A stretch of DNA of 64,000 bases from the NCBI GenBank assembly GCA_029212615.1, contig JARGPJ010000015.1, forward strand, positions 1 to 64,000, in the 5' to 3' direction. The notes under the pieces are model-generated. The model made no database searches. It was not told where the DNA came from and was given only the letters and a program-made list of their open reading frames with translations. Position 1 is the stretch's first letter, and each line of letters begins with the position of its first letter. The translations under genes were made by a program, and so were the position numbers. Positions 45,249 through 54,522 of this stretch are shown piece after piece. Origin of the DNA: Verrucomicrobiales bacterium (GTDB lineage Bacteria; Verrucomicrobiota; Verrucomicrobiia; Verrucomicrobiales; DEV007).

Positions 45249-46547
45249 ATGAAGTTAGTTTTTCGAATCCTTGCCCCCTTGCTCATTATTGTTTTGGCAG
45301 GATTGCTGGCGCGGCATTTCGTGGTGAGTAAACCGGAGGCGAAGACTTTTGAAGTGCCGCCTCAGGTGACCAAAGTTGATGCGACGCGATTGATTCCCTC
45401 CTCCTATCAGGTTTTGTTGGAGACGCAGGGGACGGTCCGGCCGCGTACGACAAGCAATCTTATTCCGGAGGTGAGCGGGCGCATTATCGAGGTGTCTCCG
45501 AACTTTCGAGATGGAGGGTTCTTCGAGGAGGGGGAAGTCCTCCTGAAGATTGACCCGGTCAATTACGAGACAGCTGTCGTCGTGGATGAAAGTGCGGTGG
45601 CTGAGGCGAAACGTGCTTTGCAGGAGGAAATTGTTCGCGGTGAGCAGGCGCTTGAGAACTGGCGGCGCCTTGGAAAGCGTGGAGAACCCAGTGAACTGGT
45701 CGCACGGAAGCCGCAGTTGATGGAGGCGGAGGCTCGGCTTTTTGCTGCGGAAGCCGAGCTCGAGCAGGCTCGCCGTGATTTGGAGCGGACGGAAGTTCGC
45801 GCCCCTTTCGCCGGTAGAATTATCGAGCAAAACGTCGATGTGGGGCAGTTTGTGAATTCGAATACACAGCTGGGCCGTGCGTTTGCGACTGATGTCATGG
45901 AAGTGCGCCTCCCCTTGACGAATCGTCAGCTGGAGTTCGTCGATTTGCCTGACGGGTTTCGGGGTGAATCGGAGACTGAAAAGGGTCCTGCGGTCGCCAT
46001 TTCGGGAAGGATCGGGCGGAATGCGAGTGAATGGGCGGGGGAAATTGTTCGGGTGGACAGCTCAATTGATGAGTCCTCCCGGCAGCTCTTTGTGGTTGCT
46101 GAGGTGGACGATCCCTACCGTCGCCGTGAAGGGGCGAACAGCCTTCCTTTGAAGATTGGAATGTTTGTTGATGCTCTTGTTGAAGGGCATCAGCTCGAAG
46201 GTGTTTTTGTGATCCCGCGGAAAGCGGTTCGTGTCGGTGGCGAGGTCATCGTCATCGGTGAGGACAATCGCATCAGGAGGCAGGCCGTCTCACCGATCTG
46301 GTCCGAGGAGGAACAAATCGTGATACCCGGAGAAGGCGGAGGATTATCGGCGGGGGATATCATTTGCCTGACGCCGCTCGCTTATCCCACGAATGGCGCA
46401 CTGGTCCTTCCCACAATTGACGGAATAACGCCGGAGATCGAAACGCCGGCTGGCAGTCCCGGGTCGATGTTCGGCAAAGGGGGAAAAGGCAAAGACGGGA
46501 AAGGGAAAAAGGGAGGTAAGAAGGGCAGTCCGTCTGAAAACTCCTGA
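45249..46547 (+). CDS. RND efflux periplasmic adaptor (MFP)
   Basis: A 432-residue membrane-fusion protein with an N-terminal signal anchor (LVFRILAPLLIIVLAGLLA). The biotinyl-lipoyl half motifs are GRIIEVSPNFRDGGFFEEGE and VRAPFAGRIIEQNVDVGQFV, bracketing a coiled-coil hairpin (about 115-180), followed by the beta-barrel and membrane-proximal domains. The C-terminus is unusual: after IETPAGSPGSMFG it ends in about 20 residues of Gly/Lys (GKGGKGKDGKGKKGGKKG). It links the inner-membrane permease to the outer-membrane duct. It is 24 bp upstream of the permease gene. Confidence 0.93.
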   Translation: MKLVFRILAPLLIIVLAGLLARHFVVSKPEAKTFEVPPQVTKVDATRLIPSSYQVLLETQGTVRPRTTSNLIPEVSGRIIEVSPNFRDGGFFEEGEVLLKIDPVNYETAVVVDESAVAEAKRALQEEIVRGEQALENWRRLGKRGEPSELVARKPQLMEAEARLFAAEAELEQARRDLERTEVRAPFAGRIIEQNVDVGQFVNSNTQLGRAFATDVMEVRLPLTNRQLEFVDLPDGFRGESETEKGPAVAISGRIGRNASEWAGEIVRVDSSIDESSRQLFVVAEVDDPYRRREGANSLPLKIGMFVDALVEGHQLEGVFVIPRKAVRVGGEVIVIGEDNRIRRQAVSPIWSEEEQIVIPGEGGGLSAGDIICLTPLAYPTNGALVLPTIDGITPEIETPAGSPGSMFGKGGKGKDGKGKKGGKKGSPSENS

Positions 46548-46570
46548 GTGAGTCAATCCTTCCTGAAAAC

Positions 46571-49500
46571 ATGATCGCCTTTTTTGCCAGAAACGGAGTT
46601 GCCGCGAATTTGCTGCTCGTTGGAATTGTTCTCGCAGGAGTGTATGCCCTGGCTTCGCGTCAGATTCCTCTCGAAGTGTTTCCGGAGTTTGAGAGCCGGA
46701 CTATCACCGTTTCGGTGAATTACCGGGGAGCGACACCTGAAGAAGTTGAGGAGTCCGTCGTCATTCGTATCGAAGAAGCGATTTCCGACGTTGAAGGTAT
46801 CGAAGATATGCTGTCCACCGCGAACTCGAGCGGCGGGAATGTGAGTATCGAAGTAGATGATGACTACGATATCCGTGAGGTAAGGGATAACATCGAAGCG
46901 CGCATCGATGCTCTTGAAGATTTCCCGCCGGGTGATGCGGAGAATGTGGTGGTTAAAACAACGGAGCCGAGTCGCTGGGTCATCAGTGTCGTCATCAGCG
47001 GGGACTTGAGTGAGCACGACATGACGGAACTCGGGATTCAGATCCGGGATGTCGTTGTCGGGCTACCGGAAATCACCAATGCTCAGCTTCAGGGAACGCG
47101 GCCGTACGAGGTCTCCATCGAAATTGATGAATCCGCTCTCTTGAAGTACAACCTGACGTTCAATCAGGTGGCTCAGGCGCTGAGACTGTCCTCGATCGAT
47201 GTTCCGGCGGGGACGCTTGAAACCATTTCAGGGGAGGTGGCGTTGCGTACGAAAGGTCGCGCCTATAATCAGAAGCAGTTCGAGGACATCACCCTCGTTG
47301 CAAGGGAGGATGGAACTCGCGTCACGGTCGGGGATGTCGCGAAGGTGAACGACGGATTTGATGAGAATCCCTTTGTCGCAAGGATGAACGGGGAGCGTTG
47401 TGTCCTTGTTCCTGTTTTTCGAGAGGGGAATCAAAGTGCGATCCGGATCGCGGACGAAGTGAAAAGTTTCATGGCGGAATATGAGAAGAAGTTGCCTCAG
47501 GGGATTTCAATCACCTACTGGAGCGACCAATCGGAGATCGTTCGCGGCCGTCTCGACACGCTCCTCGACTCCGCGTGGAAATCGATGCTCTTTGTCTTTA
47601 TTCTTCTCACCCTGTTCCTTCGACCAAGCCTCGCTCTCTGGGTTGTCCTGGGCATCCCGGTTTGTTTCATGGGGGCGATCGCTCTCATGCCGGTGGTGGG
47701 AGTGTCGATCAACATCGTGAGTCTTTTCGGATTCATCCTCGTTCTCGGGGTCGTGGTCGATGATGCCATCGTTACCGGCGAGAATATTTACACGAAGCAA
47801 AAGGAAATCAGCGATCCCGTTGAAGCAGCGATCGTGGGGACGCATGAAGTGACGCTGCCTGTTATTTTCGGGGTGCTCACGACGATGCTTGCCTTCGTTC
47901 CTCTCTTCTTTATGACGGGCTTTCAAGGGGCGTGGATGCCACAGATTGCGACCATTGTCATTCTGGTTCTCGCCTTTTCGCTGATTGAGTCAAAGCTCAT
48001 TCTTCCGTCGCATTTGACGCATAGTCCGCGGCGTTGGATTAAGGTGTTACTTCGATTTTTTGTGGGTGAAAATCTCACCCGCCTGGCGGCGAAACTTTAC
48101 GGATACTTCTCGCGCTTTCAGCAGGCCGTTGCCGGGAGTATTGAGTGGTTCGTCAGGAGGTTCTTTCAGCCCGCCCTGAACTTTGTGCTTAGGAACCGGT
48201 ATACCGTTCTCGCGGTCTTCATGGCGACTCTCATTGTTCTCGTGGGGGCTTTTCAAGGAGGGCGGATCAAGCAGGTCAGCTTCCCCCGGGTCGAGAGCGA
48301 GAAGGCGACCTGTCGTCTCACGATGCAGGAGGGAACGCCCTACGAAGTGACCGAATCCTATGTCCTCATGATGGAGGATATCGTCATGGACATGAGGGCA
48401 AAGTACGTTGGTCCCGATGGAGTCTCTGTGATCGAGAGCGTATTTTCCAGCATAGGTGGACAGGGCGTTTCTTCATCCAAAGCATCCAACCGGACGGGAC
48501 AAAGTCACCGTGGAGAGGTCGTGTTTGAGATCACCCCGCCGGAAGATCGTGAGCTGGAAATAGGGACACGTGAACTTGCGAGTGAGTGGCGTGAAGAGAT
48601 TCAGAAACGGGGGGGGATCGTTGGTGCGAAGGAACTTTACTTCCGCGCTGAGATTGGCCGGGGCCGTGATCCGATCGAGGTTCAGTTGCGCGGAAAAGAT
48701 GTCGACGGGCTCGCTGAAGTGGCGGCGATGGTGCGTGATCGCATGGGAACATACGAGGGTCTATTTGATATTTCAGACAGCCTCGACGAAAGCCGGGAGG
48801 AGATCCAATTGCGGATTCGTCCGGAGGCGGAGCTCGTCGGATTGACGATGTCCGATCTTGCCCGTCAGGTTCGCCAGGCTTTCTTTGGAGAGGAGATTCA
48901 GAAGATCCAGCGTGATCGGGATGAAGTGCGGGTCATGCTGCGTTATCCGCTCGAGGACCGTCGCTCGATTGCCGCCCTTGAGTCCATGATGATCCGGACA
49001 GCGGATGGACTTGCCGTACCGTTCACCAGTGTCGCGGATGCGGTGATCGAGAAGAGCTTTCCACGGATTGAGCGGATTGACCGGAACCGGGCCGTTGAGA
49101 TCTCGGCGGATGCGGACAAAGAAGTTGTCGATCTTGCTCTCGTGAGGGAAGACCTCGCCGCGTGGATTCCGACCATCCTGACTGACTACCCCGATATCAG
49201 TTTCAGTTTTGAAGGGGAAGCCCGTGAGGAGCGGGAGAGCTCCGGCGGAATCCTGATTGGCTCGTTCATTATTGTTTTCGGGATTTACGCCATGTTAGCG
49301 ATTCCTTTCCGCTCCTACGTGCAGCCGCTCATGGTCATGGCCGTGATTCCCTATGGCCTCATCGGAGCCGTCGCGGGGCATCTCATCGAGGATTTTATTA
49401 AAGGTGACACCGGAGGGATGCCCTTGAGTTTCCTCAGCTATTTCGGAATGCTCGCTCTTTCCGGCGTGGTCGTGAATGACAGCCTCGTTCTTGTCGATTA

Positions 49501-49816
49501 CATCAACCGCCGCCGCCGTGCCGGGGACGATGTCTTCACCGCGGTGAGCACCTCAGGAGCAGCGAGATTCAGAGCGATTATTCTGACATCGGCGACCACT
49601 TTTGCGGGGCTCTTTCCTTTGATCCGGATGGAGGCGACTCAGGCTCAGTTTCTGATCCCCATGGCGGTGAGTCTTGGCTATGGCATTCTCTTTGCCACCG
49701 CCATCACCCTGTTTCTTGTGCCGATCAACTATCTGATTCTCAATGATATCAGCTGCCTTTTCTCGAAGATGTATTCGGAAGAGGAGGATGCGGAGCTGAC
49801 CCCGGTGGAAAGTTAG
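46571..49816 (+). CDS. RND efflux permease (AcrB/MexF-like superfamily)
   Basis: A 1081-residue permease with 12 predicted transmembrane helices and two large periplasmic loops. The proton-relay aspartates are D397 and D398 in VVVDDAIVTGENIY on helix 4; the first helix begins IAFFARNGVAANLLLVGIVL. EVFPEFESRTITVSVNYRGA and PEEVEESVVIRIEEA are the pore-domain opening. The composition is of the hydrophobe/amphiphile-like type, with no heavy-metal-specific motif that I can see. It forms a tripartite pump with the two preceding genes. The stop codon overlaps that of the convergent DUF4126 gene (TTAG, 49813-49816). Confidence 0.95.
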   Translation: MIAFFARNGVAANLLLVGIVLAGVYALASRQIPLEVFPEFESRTITVSVNYRGATPEEVEESVVIRIEEAISDVEGIEDMLSTANSSGGNVSIEVDDDYDIREVRDNIEARIDALEDFPPGDAENVVVKTTEPSRWVISVVISGDLSEHDMTELGIQIRDVVVGLPEITNAQLQGTRPYEVSIEIDESALLKYNLTFNQVAQALRLSSIDVPAGTLETISGEVALRTKGRAYNQKQFEDITLVAREDGTRVTVGDVAKVNDGFDENPFVARMNGERCVLVPVFREGNQSAIRIADEVKSFMAEYEKKLPQGISITYWSDQSEIVRGRLDTLLDSAWKSMLFVFILLTLFLRPSLALWVVLGIPVCFMGAIALMPVVGVSINIVSLFGFILVLGVVVDDAIVTGENIYTKQKEISDPVEAAIVGTHEVTLPVIFGVLTTMLAFVPLFFMTGFQGAWMPQIATIVILVLAFSLIESKLILPSHLTHSPRRWIKVLLRFFVGENLTRLAAKLYGYFSRFQQAVAGSIEWFVRRFFQPALNFVLRNRYTVLAVFMATLIVLVGAFQGGRIKQVSFPRVESEKATCRLTMQEGTPYEVTESYVLMMEDIVMDMRAKYVGPDGVSVIESVFSSIGGQGVSSSKASNRTGQSHRGEVVFEITPPEDRELEIGTRELASEWREEIQKRGGIVGAKELYFRAEIGRGRDPIEVQLRGKDVDGLAEVAAMVRDRMGTYEGLFDISDSLDESREEIQLRIRPEAELVGLTMSDLARQVRQAFFGEEIQKIQRDRDEVRVMLRYPLEDRRSIAALESMMIRTADGLAVPFTSVADAVIEKSFPRIERIDRNRAVEISADADKEVVDLALVREDLAAWIPTILTDYPDISFSFEGEAREERESSGGILIGSFIIVFGIYAMLAIPFRSYVQPLMVMAVIPYGLIGAVAGHLIEDFIKGDTGGMPLSFLSYFGMLALSGVVVNDSLVLVDYINRRRRAGDDVFTAVSTSGAARFRAIILTSATTFAGLFPLIRMEATQAQFLIPMAVSLGYGILFATAITLFLVPINYLILNDISCLFSKMYSEEEDAELTPVES

Positions 49817-51078
49817 GCTTCGATTTGTGCCTGTGATTTGGTCGTGAACGCCTCACGACACCACGAGGCTGACGCTTTTAATCCCCGGATAGCGGGGTGA
49901 TCCTGCGTTGGAATTTCGAGGTGTTCGCTCAACTCATTGAGGGAATGGCGAAACCTTGGAAGCAGATGGATGATCGTCACCCAGGAAGTGTCATCGTCAT
50001 TTCTCATTTGGATCACGGGAAAAGGAAAGCCCTTCGTAATGACGAGCCGGTGCGTGGAAGGGAGCAGGAGTTGCTGCTCCGGTCCGATAAAGAACCGCCG
50101 ACGTTGAAAGGCTACCCGATCTCCGAAGAGGAAGAGCCTCCCGAAGGAGCGGACTTTCATGCGTTCATTGCCACGACGGGCAAGAAAGTAGCGGAGCTTG
50201 CCTGGATCGAAGGGCTTCTTCCAAATGAGGGAATGGAAAAAGTCAGCGCTTACCACTGTTCCGAAGACACTGAAACGGAAGGCACGCGGAGCGAGGAAGC
50301 AGCAGGTCGTGATGAGGAGGACCGCGAGGAGAGCCGCAATCACAGGGCTGACGAGGTAGAGAAGTCCGATCAATCCAAGAAGGGCTAGACGGGCCAGTTT
50401 GAGAATCGTCGAAAAGATGCGTGAGGGTGACAGGGTTGCGAGAACGGTAATGGCATGGCTGACGATCCAGACGACGAGAAATCCAGCAAAGGCCAGAGGC
50501 AGGAGAAACCACGCCGGTTCGATGAGGGCGATGAATCCGGGCGTAGCGGCGGCGAGTTGAGTGTCAGGAACCGGAGGGAACGCCACGGCCTCAGCGCTCG
50601 ATAGCTGGTTCGCTGAGTACTGCCGAATGAGAAAGGGGATGAATCCGACGCTCGCCACGATCGCGCTGAGTTTGTCTTCAAACAGTTCGATGAGATCGAG
50701 AGGTTTTTTGGCAAAGGCAGGAAGCAGATTTCCGAACGAGTCTTTGAAAAAGCAGAGAAGAAGCACGCTGAGTCCAGTGAGCCAGGCGGCGGGATGACAT
50801 ATCCAGGGAAGCTTTCCCCGACTGGCCTCCTCCGTGCGAAAATAGTTCCATGCGCCGACGACGGAAACCCCCAGCAGTGGAGAAATAGCGACTCCGGTGA
50901 GTTGAGAAACCCCTTCGGCGAGTTTTACTCCCGGAAAAGGTTCGGCTGAATTGCTGATTCCAATCTTTTCGATCAGGGCCATGGAATCCTGATCAGCGGA
51001 TGGCGTCACTTCGGCCCGGGCTGGAGGGGCGCTGATGAAAAACAGGAAGGCAAGGCCGGGGAGGAATAGTCGTCTCAT
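49813..51078 (-). CDS. DUF4126-type membrane protein
   Basis: A 421-residue protein from ATG 51078, where a signal peptide begins (MRRLFLPGLAFLFFISAPPARA); the frame is open to 51174 but that portion lies in the upstream gene. Helices follow: LAEGVSQLTGVAISPLLGVSVVG, WLTGLSVLLLCFF and several more up to about residue 265, the DUF4126-like pattern. The last 150 residues are soluble, basic and contain ISAPP-free text rich in Arg/Phe (RRFFIGPEQQLLLPSTHR), possibly a cytoplasmic PH-like or SHOCT-like domain. Function unknown. It is the last gene of a five-gene minus-strand run. Confidence 0.6.
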   Translation of the reverse strand: MRRLFLPGLAFLFFISAPPARAEVTPSADQDSMALIEKIGISNSAEPFPGVKLAEGVSQLTGVAISPLLGVSVVGAWNYFRTEEASRGKLPWICHPAAWLTGLSVLLLCFFKDSFGNLLPAFAKKPLDLIELFEDKLSAIVASVGFIPFLIRQYSANQLSSAEAVAFPPVPDTQLAAATPGFIALIEPAWFLLPLAFAGFLVVWIVSHAITVLATLSPSRIFSTILKLARLALLGLIGLLYLVSPVIAALLAVLLITTCCFLAPRAFRFSVFGTVVSADFFHSLIWKKPFDPGKLRYFLARRGNERMKVRSFGRLFLFGDRVAFQRRRFFIGPEQQLLLPSTHRLVITKGFPFPVIQMRNDDDTSWVTIIHLLPRFRHSLNELSEHLEIPTQDHPAIRGLKASASWCREAFTTKSQAQIEA

Positions 51079-51119
51079 TGCTCCCCGGATATTGGAACGA
51101 TTCGGTTTCCTGATCAAGC

Positions 51120-52238
51120 CTACAACTTTTCGGTCGCGGCGGGAAGGGTCACGTCTTCGATGCGCAGCTGGCAACGGAGGAACTTCACCTGATCCAGTTC
51201 GCCGGGAACAAGAATTGTCGTCCGATTCCAGCGAAAGTTTGAGACTTTCGAGGAAACCATGGCCTCAAAGGGTTGCAGGGCGGCGCTCCATGAGCGCATC
51301 TGTTCATTATACTCGTCGGAGGTTTCGTTTTCGCTGCGCTCGGGAAGTGCAGGCCCGTGATCTCCGACGAGCCGGCACTGGTTGATCGTGAATCCGTAAG
51401 GATTTCCGATTTCAAGGGTGAGCTTGGTTCCCAGATCTGTCTGTTCAGCATTCTTTACTGAAATAAGGAAGGCTCCGTAGTCGGTGCGGAGAACCGAGGC
51501 CCCTTCTGAATCGACCTGAATATGAGCGTAACTTCCTCCTCCGCTCCCTGAATCCTGACGCTTGAGACGGGCGTTTTCGATGTTCATCGAAAAACGGAGC
51601 ATCTCGAGGTCTTCTCGAGTTTCAGCGGGAAGTTCAATGTCGAAAGGGGTCCATGAGAAAGGCTCCAGGGTTCGTGTCACCCGGGTTTCGAAGGGCTGCA
51701 GGGTATTTTGCCATTCACGGATTTTCGGATTGTTGAGGGTATACTCCTCCCCCTCAGCCAGTTCAGGGGTGCCTCCTCCGAAGTCGCCGGTGAGTGAGAA
51801 CTGCTCGACGGCAACGGCGTGAGGGTTGCCGATGTTGAGGTGAACGGTGTAGCCTTCGCGGCCGATGTTCAGGTCCATCCCCTCCATGCGGACGAGGAAG
51901 GTGCCGTGATCCGTGAGCAGGGGGGCATGCCCCTGAAGGTTGGGCCGGAGGTAGACCATGTTGTTGGTCGCGCCTTTCATCGCGATGACCTGGCTCAGTG
52001 AGCCTTCGAGATCGGCAAGTCTTTCATCGAATGAACGACCGTCACCGGAGACGCCGACACTGGTCTCGGCAGCGATGACCCGGCCTTTCAGGGCTTCCAC
52101 CTCATCGCGGGTGTCGGAGCGGACTCCGCGGAGCTCGGCTTCAAGCCGGTCGACCCGCTCTTGCAAATCCTTGTCGCAGCCTGTCATGACTAAGCTCAGC
52201 ATGAGGAGAGAAAGGGTTCGAGGGGAAAGGGAAATCAT
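51120..52238 (-). CDS. Lipoprotein with coiled coil and duplicated domain
   Basis: A 372-residue protein with a lipoprotein signal ending VMTGC (cysteine at 21). A coiled coil follows (about 24-85: heptads in LQERVDRLEAELRGVRSDTR), reminiscent of Lpp-type leucine heptads. Then come two copies of a domain of about 130 residues: LLTDHGTFLVRM, VHLNIGNPHAV, LQPFETRVTRTLEPFSWTP in the first and LRTDYGAFLISV, LTLEIGNPYGF, LQPFEAMVSSKVSNFRWNR in the second. The repeat looks like an immunoglobulin-like or DUF3251-like sheet; the family name is uncertain. It probably sits in the outer membrane facing the periplasm. It lies 41 bp upstream of the DUF4126 gene. Confidence 0.7.
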   Translation of the reverse strand: MISLSPRTLSLLMLSLVMTGCDKDLQERVDRLEAELRGVRSDTRDEVEALKGRVIAAETSVGVSGDGRSFDERLADLEGSLSQVIAMKGATNNMVYLRPNLQGHAPLLTDHGTFLVRMEGMDLNIGREGYTVHLNIGNPHAVAVEQFSLTGDFGGGTPELAEGEEYTLNNPKIREWQNTLQPFETRVTRTLEPFSWTPFDIELPAETREDLEMLRFSMNIENARLKRQDSGSGGGSYAHIQVDSEGASVLRTDYGAFLISVKNAEQTDLGTKLTLEIGNPYGFTINQCRLVGDHGPALPERSENETSDEYNEQMRSWSAALQPFEAMVSSKVSNFRWNRTTILVPGELDQVKFLRCQLRIEDVTLPAATEKL

Positions 52239-52286
52239 GTTGGAAAAGGGTAGAGCGCCGCGTCGTGAGATTCAAGAAAGGAAAGG

Positions 52287-53789
52287 CTACTGTCTTCGCA
52301 GAACCGTGGGCACGGAGAGTATTCCGGTGGCACTGACGTGGCGGACCGCTACTTCTTCAGGTTCCTTATCGAGGTGATAACTGCTTTGGCTCGCGGGAAT
52401 GCGTCGAAGGGTGATCCATTGGCGGCCTTCTTTCACCTGAATGACTTTCCAGCGGGCCTGTGCTCCCGGTTTGAAGGCAAGGGTGAGCCCTCCGTTCTCC
52501 ATTACAGGTGCAACGTAGACAGGTTCAGGAGCGCTCGATCCGAGCCAGGGCGAAGCGGGGGGAATCGCGGTCTCGGCGTAGGCGCTGCCAAGTCGGCTTC
52601 GCAGTCCACCCCGATCCTCCTTGATCGCTTTGATGCTCCAGTGAAGGTGTCCCGGGCCCATCGGTGAGGGTTTATTCCGGGTCACTTCTATCTGCTTGAT
52701 CGTTTCGGTTGAAGGTCGGCCTTTATCGTCCGAGCTGAGAATACGACTCGAGGCAATTCCGGGCCAAAGGTGGCGACGTTGAGAGTTTTGGTCTGTCCAC
52801 CAGCTTTGAAGGGCAGTGAAGCTCTGATCGGCGGGATAAATTCTCCAGTATAGCTGGGGGGAAAAATAGTCGAGCCACCCGTTTTGAAGCCATTTTCTGG
52901 AATCGGCGAAAATGTGATCATAGGCGTCGAGACCGGCTTTCACCGTGCTTGGATAGCCCGGTCTCCAAATGCCGAAGGGGCTGACACCCACCTGAACCCA
53001 CGGCTTGGTGGATTTCACGGAAGAATACATCGATTGAACGAAACTATCGATGTTCGACCGCCGCCAATAGCGCACGTCGAGTTTCCCTCCTTTGGCCTGA
53101 TAGGCGCGAAATGCAGCAGAGTCGTCAAACTGGTCGTAGGTTTTGCCGCTTACGGTTTTGGGATAGGGGTAAAAGTAGTCATCAATGTGTACGGCATCGA
53201 CGTCGTAGCGTTTCGTGACGTCGACCATGACGGCGATCGCGCGGTTGCGCACATAGTCGGAAGAGGGGTTTGCCCATTTCTGTGAACCGACAGAAAGCAT
53301 TAATGACGAGTGCGTCTTCGAAATGTGTTTGGAGGATTTGGGAGAGCGTTCCGTGGCACTGGCGCGAAAAGGATTGAACCAGGCGTGCAATTCAATGCCG
53401 CGGCGATGGGCTTCCTGCACTGCGAATTCGAGCGGGTCATAACCATCGGAAGGGGCGGAACCCATTTTACCGGTGAGAAACCAGGACCAGGGTTCGATCG
53501 ATGATTTGTAAAAGGCGTCACATTCCGTACGGACCTGAAGGACGACCGCATTGAGACCGGTAGCGGCAGCGAGATCAAGCAACCCGATCAGCTCCGCTCT
53601 CTGTTGGGCGGGAGAAAGTGTATAAGTCGAGGGCCAGTCGATGTTGTGTACCGTGGCGATCCATGCTGCTCTGAATTCGCGTTTTGGATCCGGCACTTTC
53701 GCCTTCACCGGTAGATATTCCCCCGGTGACAACTGTGGCAGAAAAACGGCTAGAAGACTAAGCAGTAAAAAGCGGTATGGAGCGCTCAT
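52287..53789 (-). CDS. GHL10 family (DUF187) glycoside hydrolase-like protein
   Basis: A 500-residue exported protein (signal 1-23). The barrel opens with EFRAAWIATVHNIDWPSTYT, then LNAVVLQVRTECDAFYKS, RRGIELHAWFNPFRAS and YDVDAVHIDDYFYPYP, which are the markers of the GHL10/DUF187 family. The Asp pair in HIDDY is a plausible catalytic or ligand site. Family members cleave or bind peptidoglycan-related or other glycans; YngK and DigH are relatives, the latter acting on denuded glycan strands. The C-terminal 100 residues form a fibronectin-like domain. It lies in a run of five minus-strand genes. Confidence 0.88.
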   Translation of the reverse strand: MSAPYRFLLLSLLAVFLPQLSPGEYLPVKAKVPDPKREFRAAWIATVHNIDWPSTYTLSPAQQRAELIGLLDLAAATGLNAVVLQVRTECDAFYKSSIEPWSWFLTGKMGSAPSDGYDPLEFAVQEAHRRGIELHAWFNPFRASATERSPKSSKHISKTHSSLMLSVGSQKWANPSSDYVRNRAIAVMVDVTKRYDVDAVHIDDYFYPYPKTVSGKTYDQFDDSAAFRAYQAKGGKLDVRYWRRSNIDSFVQSMYSSVKSTKPWVQVGVSPFGIWRPGYPSTVKAGLDAYDHIFADSRKWLQNGWLDYFSPQLYWRIYPADQSFTALQSWWTDQNSQRRHLWPGIASSRILSSDDKGRPSTETIKQIEVTRNKPSPMGPGHLHWSIKAIKEDRGGLRSRLGSAYAETAIPPASPWLGSSAPEPVYVAPVMENGGLTLAFKPGAQARWKVIQVKEGRQWITLRRIPASQSSYHLDKEPEEVAVRHVSATGILSVPTVLRRQ

Positions 53790-53829
53790 GAAGTAGTTAA
53801 GAAAAGTTAAGCATACCTTCTCGGAGCAA

Positions 53830-54510
53830 TCACGGCAAACTCAATCCATCACTCAAATCGGGGCTGTTTGCCATGTCTGAAAGTAAGGGGAACTGCCTGA
53901 TGAGTTCGCGGTCTGAGGCAACGAGCTGGTCGAGGAGGATCGTGAAAAGCTGCCCGTCCTTCCGGCGGCGAACCTTGATTGAGTCCTCCGTCTCGCGGCG
54001 CAACAGTGTAACGGGCAGAGTGATGCCCCTGTCGTTTACGAGGGTGCAATAGTGGGGGAAGGTGAACCGGCTGCCCGGCGGGGTAAGGGGCGTTTCAAAC
54101 GGGTGAACTGCTGAGGTGAAAGGGCGGCCGGGCGCGGGGTCCGGCAATCGCTGAGCAAGGGCACTGCTTGAAGGCGCGAGGGTATCCAGCTCTAAGATGA
54201 AGGTGCGACCGTCGCTCTGCCGTTGGATCGCCAGCTGAGCCGGCGTCGGGCGGCTGATGAGAGTGGCATCGATTGTTCTCCCGTCACGGTGTCTCAGGGT
54301 GGCGTCACAGGGAAACGTCAGGGGAGGGAGTTCAGAATCAAAAGCCCCCGGGGATTCGTCTGCGTCTTCCGGGGTTTCGAGGGTGCGGTCGAGTATCACA
54401 GTGGCTCCCCACAAGCCGAGGAGCACCGTACCGACGCCGAAAAGCTGGACGAAAACGCGGCCACCGCTTCGTATCACAGAAAGCTCACTGAGGGTGAAGG
54501 GAAGCCTCAT
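53830..54510 (-). CDS. Anchored protein with two SHD1-like domains
   Basis: A 226-residue protein with one N-terminal membrane helix (VFVQLFGVGTVLLGLWGATVI) and two repeated domains of about 55 residues: CDATLRHRDGRTIDATLISR ... DGRTFILELDTLAPSSSALAQ and CTLVNDRGITLPVTLLRRET ... DGQLFTILLDQLVASDRELIR. The pattern (DGR, then V.ll, then DG..f...l..L...D..li) is that of SLA1-homology-1 (SHD1)-type domains, which PVC bacteria carry in large numbers in envelope proteins. Function unknown, perhaps protein binding. It is 12 bp downstream of the SGNH gene, so co-transcribed. Confidence 0.65.
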   Translation of the reverse strand: MRLPFTLSELSVIRSGGRVFVQLFGVGTVLLGLWGATVILDRTLETPEDADESPGAFDSELPPLTFPCDATLRHRDGRTIDATLISRPTPAQLAIQRQSDGRTFILELDTLAPSSSALAQRLPDPAPGRPFTSAVHPFETPLTPPGSRFTFPHYCTLVNDRGITLPVTLLRRETEDSIKVRRRKDGQLFTILLDQLVASDRELIRQFPLLSDMANSPDLSDGLSLP

Positions 54511-54522
54511 TCGCCGACCCCG

